The position numbers were made by a program, and so were the translations under genes. Below, one piece after another: positions 6,234-9,079 of a stretch of DNA of 9,079 nt; position 1 is the first letter of the stretch; each line of letters opens with the position of its first letter. Origin of the DNA: Methanomethylicus sp964513415 (GTDB lineage: Archaea; Thermoproteota; Methanomethylicia; Methanomethylicales; Methanomethylicaceae); contig CAZEMX010000080.1 of assembly GCA_964513415.1 (NCBI GenBank), forward strand, positions 1 through 9,079, written 5' to 3'. Below the pieces are notes generated by a model. It did not search any database and was not told the DNA's origin. It saw only the letters and a list, made by a program, of their open reading frames with translations.

Positions 6234-8055
6234 GATTGTATTGTGTTCTATTGTTAAAGACGACAGCGAGTGTGACGAGATGGAGCGTATGCTTGAGTCA
6301 TTCGTGCCGTATGTCTATACGTTTGTTGTGGTTATTACTGGGGTATCTGGTAAATTTGATAGACTTAAAAAACTCATACTCAAACATAAAGGAAGCTACG
6401 TTGTAACAACTCCGGCAACACATCCTGATATATATGCCACTGACGAGAACGGTGTATTCTTTGCAAACTTTGCACAGGCTAGAAACGAGTCGTTTAAACT
6501 TGCAGACACGATAAAAGGTGTGGACTGGTATATCTGGGCAGATAAAGACGATATCCTGGTTGCAGGGGAAGAGCTTCAGGCTATTGCTGACAAGGCGCTT
6601 TTAGATAAACTTGATCAGGTAATGTTTCCATACTGGTATTCTATACGGCTAAAAGAGGACAATACCTTTGACGAGAACGACGTACAAATAGAGCACTTGC
6701 GTGAACGACTTATGAGACCACACATGTTCAAGTGGATATCACGCCTTCATGAGGTTAGTGTTCCTATAGACGGCAACTACAAACCTCGTATATCTGTATA
6801 CAACTACAGTCCAAAGGAGAACCAGTTTTGTGTATGGGCGCATATAACTTCACGAGACTTTGCAGACCAAAACATGGACAGAAACCTGCGCATACTTGAG
6901 CTACAAGTAAAAGAAGAGAACTACAAAGATCCTCGCACGCTTTATTATCTTGCGCGCGTCTACTTTGATAGAAACAAAGACGACGACCGTGAAAAAGCAC
7001 TACTTATTATTACACGAGACTATCTTAAAATGTCCGGGTGGCCTGAGGAACGGGGTAACGCATGGCAACTGGTAGGCGATATATATGCAAGTAAGGGTGA
7101 GCATAGACAGGCCATAGACGCGTACCACAACGCCGTTAAGGAGTGGCCTAGTCACCACATGCCGTATCTATCATTATCACGTGAATACGCGCAAATAGGC
7201 CTTCATGACCAGGCTAGCTTCTGGGTAGACTGCGCGCTTCACATGGATCCTCCTCATGCTCGCACTACCATAGGAAATCCTATGCAAATCAAGTACATGG
7301 CAGCAAACCTCAAGTACAACGATGCTATACGACGTACTAACGTAAAGGAAGCTATCTACTGGCTTGATATCCGCAATAAGTACCTTGGTATCAAAGAAGA
7401 TCCAATGCTTGACGCGCTTCTGGAGTCGCAGGAGACTGAGGAGGCTGCAAAGCACGTGTTTGAGTATGCAAAGTGGTTAAAACGAACCAAACAACTTAAA
7501 TATATATCACCACTACTTGAAAGCCTTCCGTATGAGCTTGGAAGCGAACCGTTTGCACACTATATAGCAAACGACATTAAAGAACCAAAAACATGGCCTA
7601 AAAAGTCTATTGTGTACTATGCCTCATGGGGACAGTCACACTTTGAACAGTGGGATCCTGAAGGCGTTGAGGCGGGCATGGGTGGTAGTGAAACCGCGGT
7701 TGTAGAACTTGCCAAACGCTGGGTACAAATGGGGTACGACGTAACAGTGTTTGCAGATCCTCGCGAGAAAGCCGGAGACTATGAAGGTGTACATTATCGA
7801 CCGTGGTATGAATGTAATTTTAATGATCATTTCAACATATTCATCGTTTGGAGAGCAACTAACATAGTAGATAAAATAAAACATGCTAATAAAGTATTTT
7901 TTGACGCGCACGACATTGTTTCGCAGATAGAATGGAATAAATATAGAATGGAAAGAATTGACAAATTCTTTTTCAAGTCTAACTTCCATAGAAGTATGTT
8001 GCCAAAATTAGAAGAAGAAAAGTGTATCACCATTTCAAACGGAATAAACATATGA
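6202..8055 (+). CDS. Large glycosyltransferase (GT2-like, TPR, N-half of GT4), upstream piece of split gene
   Basis: This 617-residue protein has three parts. Residues 10-220 resemble a family 2 glycosyltransferase: KIVLCSIVKDD start and an ADKDD motif with D114, D116 and D117 as the likely nucleotide-sugar and metal site. Residues 225-350 look like TPR helical repeats (for example GNAWQLVGDIYASKGEHRQA). From about 467 the N-terminal Rossmann domain of a GT-B, GT4-like enzyme begins, with GGSET at 494-498 and SNGI from 612. Translation stops at TGA 8053, just where the second Rossmann domain should follow; that domain is found past the HNH gene, from 8597. I chose ATG 6202, inside the preceding gene; TTG 6178 is possible. 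No Shine-Dalgarno is seen. Likely acceptors are virion proteins or surface glycans, which is inference. GC content drops sharply after about 7800. Confidence 0.8.
   Translation: MQDLKEATRSKIVLCSIVKDDSECDEMERMLESFVPYVYTFVVVITGVSGKFDRLKKLILKHKGSYVVTTPATHPDIYATDENGVFFANFAQARNESFKLADTIKGVDWYIWADKDDILVAGEELQAIADKALLDKLDQVMFPYWYSIRLKEDNTFDENDVQIEHLRERLMRPHMFKWISRLHEVSVPIDGNYKPRISVYNYSPKENQFCVWAHITSRDFADQNMDRNLRILELQVKEENYKDPRTLYYLARVYFDRNKDDDREKALLIITRDYLKMSGWPEERGNAWQLVGDIYASKGEHRQAIDAYHNAVKEWPSHHMPYLSLSREYAQIGLHDQASFWVDCALHMDPPHARTTIGNPMQIKYMAANLKYNDAIRRTNVKEAIYWLDIRNKYLGIKEDPMLDALLESQETEEAAKHVFEYAKWLKRTKQLKYISPLLESLPYELGSEPFAHYIANDIKEPKTWPKKSIVYYASWGQSHFEQWDPEGVEAGMGGSETAVVELAKRWVQMGYDVTVFADPREKAGDYEGVHYRPWYECNFNDHFNIFIVWRATNIVDKIKHANKVFFDAHDIVSQIEWNKYRMERIDKFFFKSNFHRSMLPKLEEEKCITISNGINI
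7801..8052 (+). other. AT-rich tract at the end of the upstream glycosyltransferase piece
   Basis: By hand count 7801-8040 is about 30% GC against about 48% for 7561-7800 of the same gene, and all four Arg codons here are AGA. The protein is continuous across the change and still matches the GT4-like domain. The change in composition begins some 250 bases before the HNH insertion. This fits DNA copied in from a donor together with the endonuclease gene (co-conversion). Confidence 0.55.
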
Positions 8056-8084
8056 TTGCATTGTGGTATGAAGTAAACTATAAT
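8056..8084 (+). promoter_or_regulatory. Promoter of the second HNH gene, leaderless type
   Basis: TTGCAT at 8056-8061, an optimal 17-base spacer and a perfect TATAAT at 8079-8084. The HNH ATG begins seven bases later, so the transcript would start at or next to the start codon, in line with the missing Shine-Dalgarno. It begins on the base after the stop of the upstream glycosyltransferase piece, so the insertion seems to bring its own promoter. Confidence 0.55.
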
Positions 8085-8091
8085 TTAGAAA

Positions 8092-8610
8092 ATGACAAGC
8101 TATTGGCAAGGGAAAAAACTACCTCTATGGATGAGACGAAAACTCTCTACAAATCATGCCGACGTTGCGGGAGAAAAGAATCCAAACTGGAAAGGTGGGG
8201 TAAAAATGCTACGAGGATATCGATATATCAAAGTAAAAGATCACCCATTTGTCTCGAAAAGTGGATATATGGCAGAACACCGATTAGTGGTGGAGAAACA
8301 CTTAAATAGATATCTGATTAAATCAGAGGTGATACACCATATAAACGGAATAAAAGACGATAACAGAATTGAGAACTTGCAGTTATTAAAAGACCAAGGA
8401 GAACATAATCGTATTGAAGGAAAGAATGGAACCTATGTTAAATACAAAAACTTTGAGTGTAAATGTGGAGACAAAAGACACTACGGAAAAGGTAAGTGTC
8501 ACAAATGTTGGAGTAAAGAATGGTCGAGAGAGCACAGAAGAAAAAATGGGACAAGAATAAGAGAATATAATAAAGATTGGAGAAAAAGAAAGAAATATGA
8601 AAAATCATAA
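8092..8610 (+). CDS. HNH homing endonuclease inside the glycosyltransferase gene
   Basis: This 172-residue protein starts with a NUMOD3-like DNA-binding segment (WMRRKLS near 13-19 and GEKNPNWKGG at 27-36), continues with the phage HNH pattern DHPF, GYMAEHRLVVEKHL at 58-71, and the nuclease motif EVIHHINGIKDDNRIENLQL at 79-98 (H82, H83, N85, N91, N95), and ends with a zinc-ribbon-like C123-x-C125, C136-x2-C139 and a basic tail. Such enzymes nick or cut a target in an uninterrupted allele so that repair copies the gene in. An internal ATG at 8206 has a GGTGGGG before it, but this encodes the conserved WKGG, so the longer start is right. Eleven of 16 Arg codons are AGA. The end overlaps the downstream glycosyltransferase piece by 14 bases. 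Confidence 0.85.
   Translation: MTSYWQGKKLPLWMRRKLSTNHADVAGEKNPNWKGGVKMLRGYRYIKVKDHPFVSKSGYMAEHRLVVEKHLNRYLIKSEVIHHINGIKDDNRIENLQLLKDQGEHNRIEGKNGTYVKYKNFECKCGDKRHYGKGKCHKCWSKEWSREHRRKNGTRIREYNKDWRKRKKYEKS
8566..8571 (+). promoter_or_regulatory. TATAAT box upstream of the downstream glycosyltransferase piece
   Basis: A perfect TATAAT sits 25 bases before the ATG at 8597, with GGAG at 8579-8582 in between as a weak, rather distant ribosome site. No -35 box is visible and the stretch is AT-rich coding sequence of the HNH gene, so it may be chance. If active it would let the C-terminal half be made independently of the HNH gene. Confidence 0.25.
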
Positions 8611-9079
8611 ACTATTTTTCGGAAGCTCGTATGACAGGTCTCTTGATATAGTTCTAAAACTATGGCCTCGTATTATCGAAAAGTTTCCTGACGCTACGCT
8701 AGAGGTATGCTACGGATGGAATTTATATGACCTAGGATATGCGGACAATGAAGAACGACAAGATTGGAAGGCTCGTATGAATAAGTTAATGGAACAAAAA
8801 GGTATTACACACCACGGGCGTGTTTCTAAGAAGGAATTAAAGAGAATAAGAGAATCATGCGGGATTTGGATTTATCCGACATACTTTGCTGAGATAAACT
8901 GTATCACCGCACTTGAAGCACAAGCCTCCAAGCTTGTTCCTGTGGTAACAAACTACGCTGCGCTCAAAGAAACTGTACAGAGTGGTACTAAGGTAGACGG
9001 AGACATTTATGACGACGACGTACAAGAAGCATGGCTTACAGCATTATTTGAATATATGGAAGACGAGAACAAATGGAAA
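8597..9079 (+). CDS. Glycosyltransferase C-terminal GT4-like domain, downstream piece of split gene (3' partial)
   Basis: The frame runs open from ATG 8597 to the window edge, 161 codons. It carries the second Rossmann domain of a GT-B enzyme, which binds the nucleotide sugar: KLFFGSSYDRSLDIVLKLWP at residues 5-24 (the start-of-domain strand and helix), FPDATLEVCYGW near 29-40, ITHHGRVSKKEL around 67-78, and FAEINCITALEAQ containing the GT4 EX7E motif with E99 and E107. It therefore completes the GT4-like half-domain that stops at 8053. The ATG overlaps the end of the HNH gene by 14 bases, so termination-reinitiation is a likely way to make it. The frame is open upstream to 8561, with EKERN just before the ATG, so the original coding sequence may reach slightly into the HNH gene. 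Nothing suggests decay so far. Confidence 0.75.
   Translation, partial: MKNHKLFFGSSYDRSLDIVLKLWPRIIEKFPDATLEVCYGWNLYDLGYADNEERQDWKARMNKLMEQKGITHHGRVSKKELKRIRESCGIWIYPTYFAEINCITALEAQASKLVPVVTNYAALKETVQSGTKVDGDIYDDDVQEAWLTALFEYMEDENKWK

Larger units (their letters stand above)
8053..8596 (+). mobile_element. Probable homing-endonuclease insertion splitting the glycosyltransferase
   Basis: The segment between the two glycosyltransferase pieces is about 540 bases and is nearly all HNH gene, which itself runs on to 8610. The boundaries are approximate: the upstream one lies near the TGA at 8053, the downstream one may lie as early as 8561, since the frame of the C-terminal piece is open from there. 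I saw no target-site repeats, no terminal inverted repeats and no group I intron core motif. It most resembles a free-standing homing gene inserted in coding sequence. Confidence 0.6.

Noticed and set aside
8022..8309. 95-codon + frame spanning the end of the glycosyltransferase piece and the HNH start, with a CRRCG stretch
   Set aside because: It overlaps two real genes; the Cys pair arises from out-of-frame reading of the HNH N-terminal region and has no partner pair.
8053..8596. Intein interpretation of the split glycosyltransferase
   Set aside because: The upstream frame stops at 8053 and further stops follow; no intein splicing blocks are present, and the HNH protein has its own start and stop.

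Overview
The window reads as part of a tailed double-stranded DNA phage (Caudoviricetes), or a closely related prophage. All supportable genes lie on the + strand, tightly packed and often overlapping, in the order terminase large subunit, portal, scaffold, major capsid protein. No integrase, host gene or RNA gene was found. Stops are TAA and TGA with no sign of recoding, so the standard bacterial code fits. The host cannot be named from the sequence. Only the capsid gene has a strong Shine-Dalgarno site; several other genes have a -10-like box a few bases before ATG.

Layout: (1) 2-3144, packaging and portal block: the C-terminal nuclease domain of TerL (cut by the window edge), a small four-cysteine protein, a 668-residue portal protein, a 100-residue helical protein whose first half overlaps the portal tail in another frame, and a second small Cys/His protein. 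(2) 3145-5171, capsid block: a regulatory gap with promoter candidates and a hairpin, a scaffold-like protein, the major capsid protein (SU10/DUF5309-like) and an intrinsic terminator. (3) 5172-5759, an AT-rich HNH endonuclease gene placed directly after that terminator. (4) 5802 to the right edge: an unknown 143-residue protein, then a very large glycosyltransferase (GT2-like domain, TPR-like repeats, GT4-like domain) that is split in two by a second HNH endonuclease gene.

The packaging and capsid genes form a coherent head-building set: TerL cuts and pumps DNA through the portal, and the scaffold guides capsid protein into a procapsid. The glycosyltransferase is not a standard head gene; it may modify virion proteins or host surface glycans. 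The two HNH genes look like mobile homing-type endonucleases: they are AT-rich, prefer AGA arginine codons, and sit in or beside conserved genes.

The most striking point is the split glycosyltransferase. The HNH gene sits in the linker between the two Rossmann domains of the GT-B fold. The upstream piece ends just after the SNGI motif, and the downstream piece restarts from its own ATG and keeps the EX7E motif. The insertion is almost entirely HNH coding sequence, so there is little room for an intron core, and in-frame stops exclude an intein. It therefore resembles a gene in pieces that may work as two polypeptides. The 250 bases upstream of the insertion are much more AT-rich than the rest of the gene, as expected if flanking donor DNA was copied in with the element.
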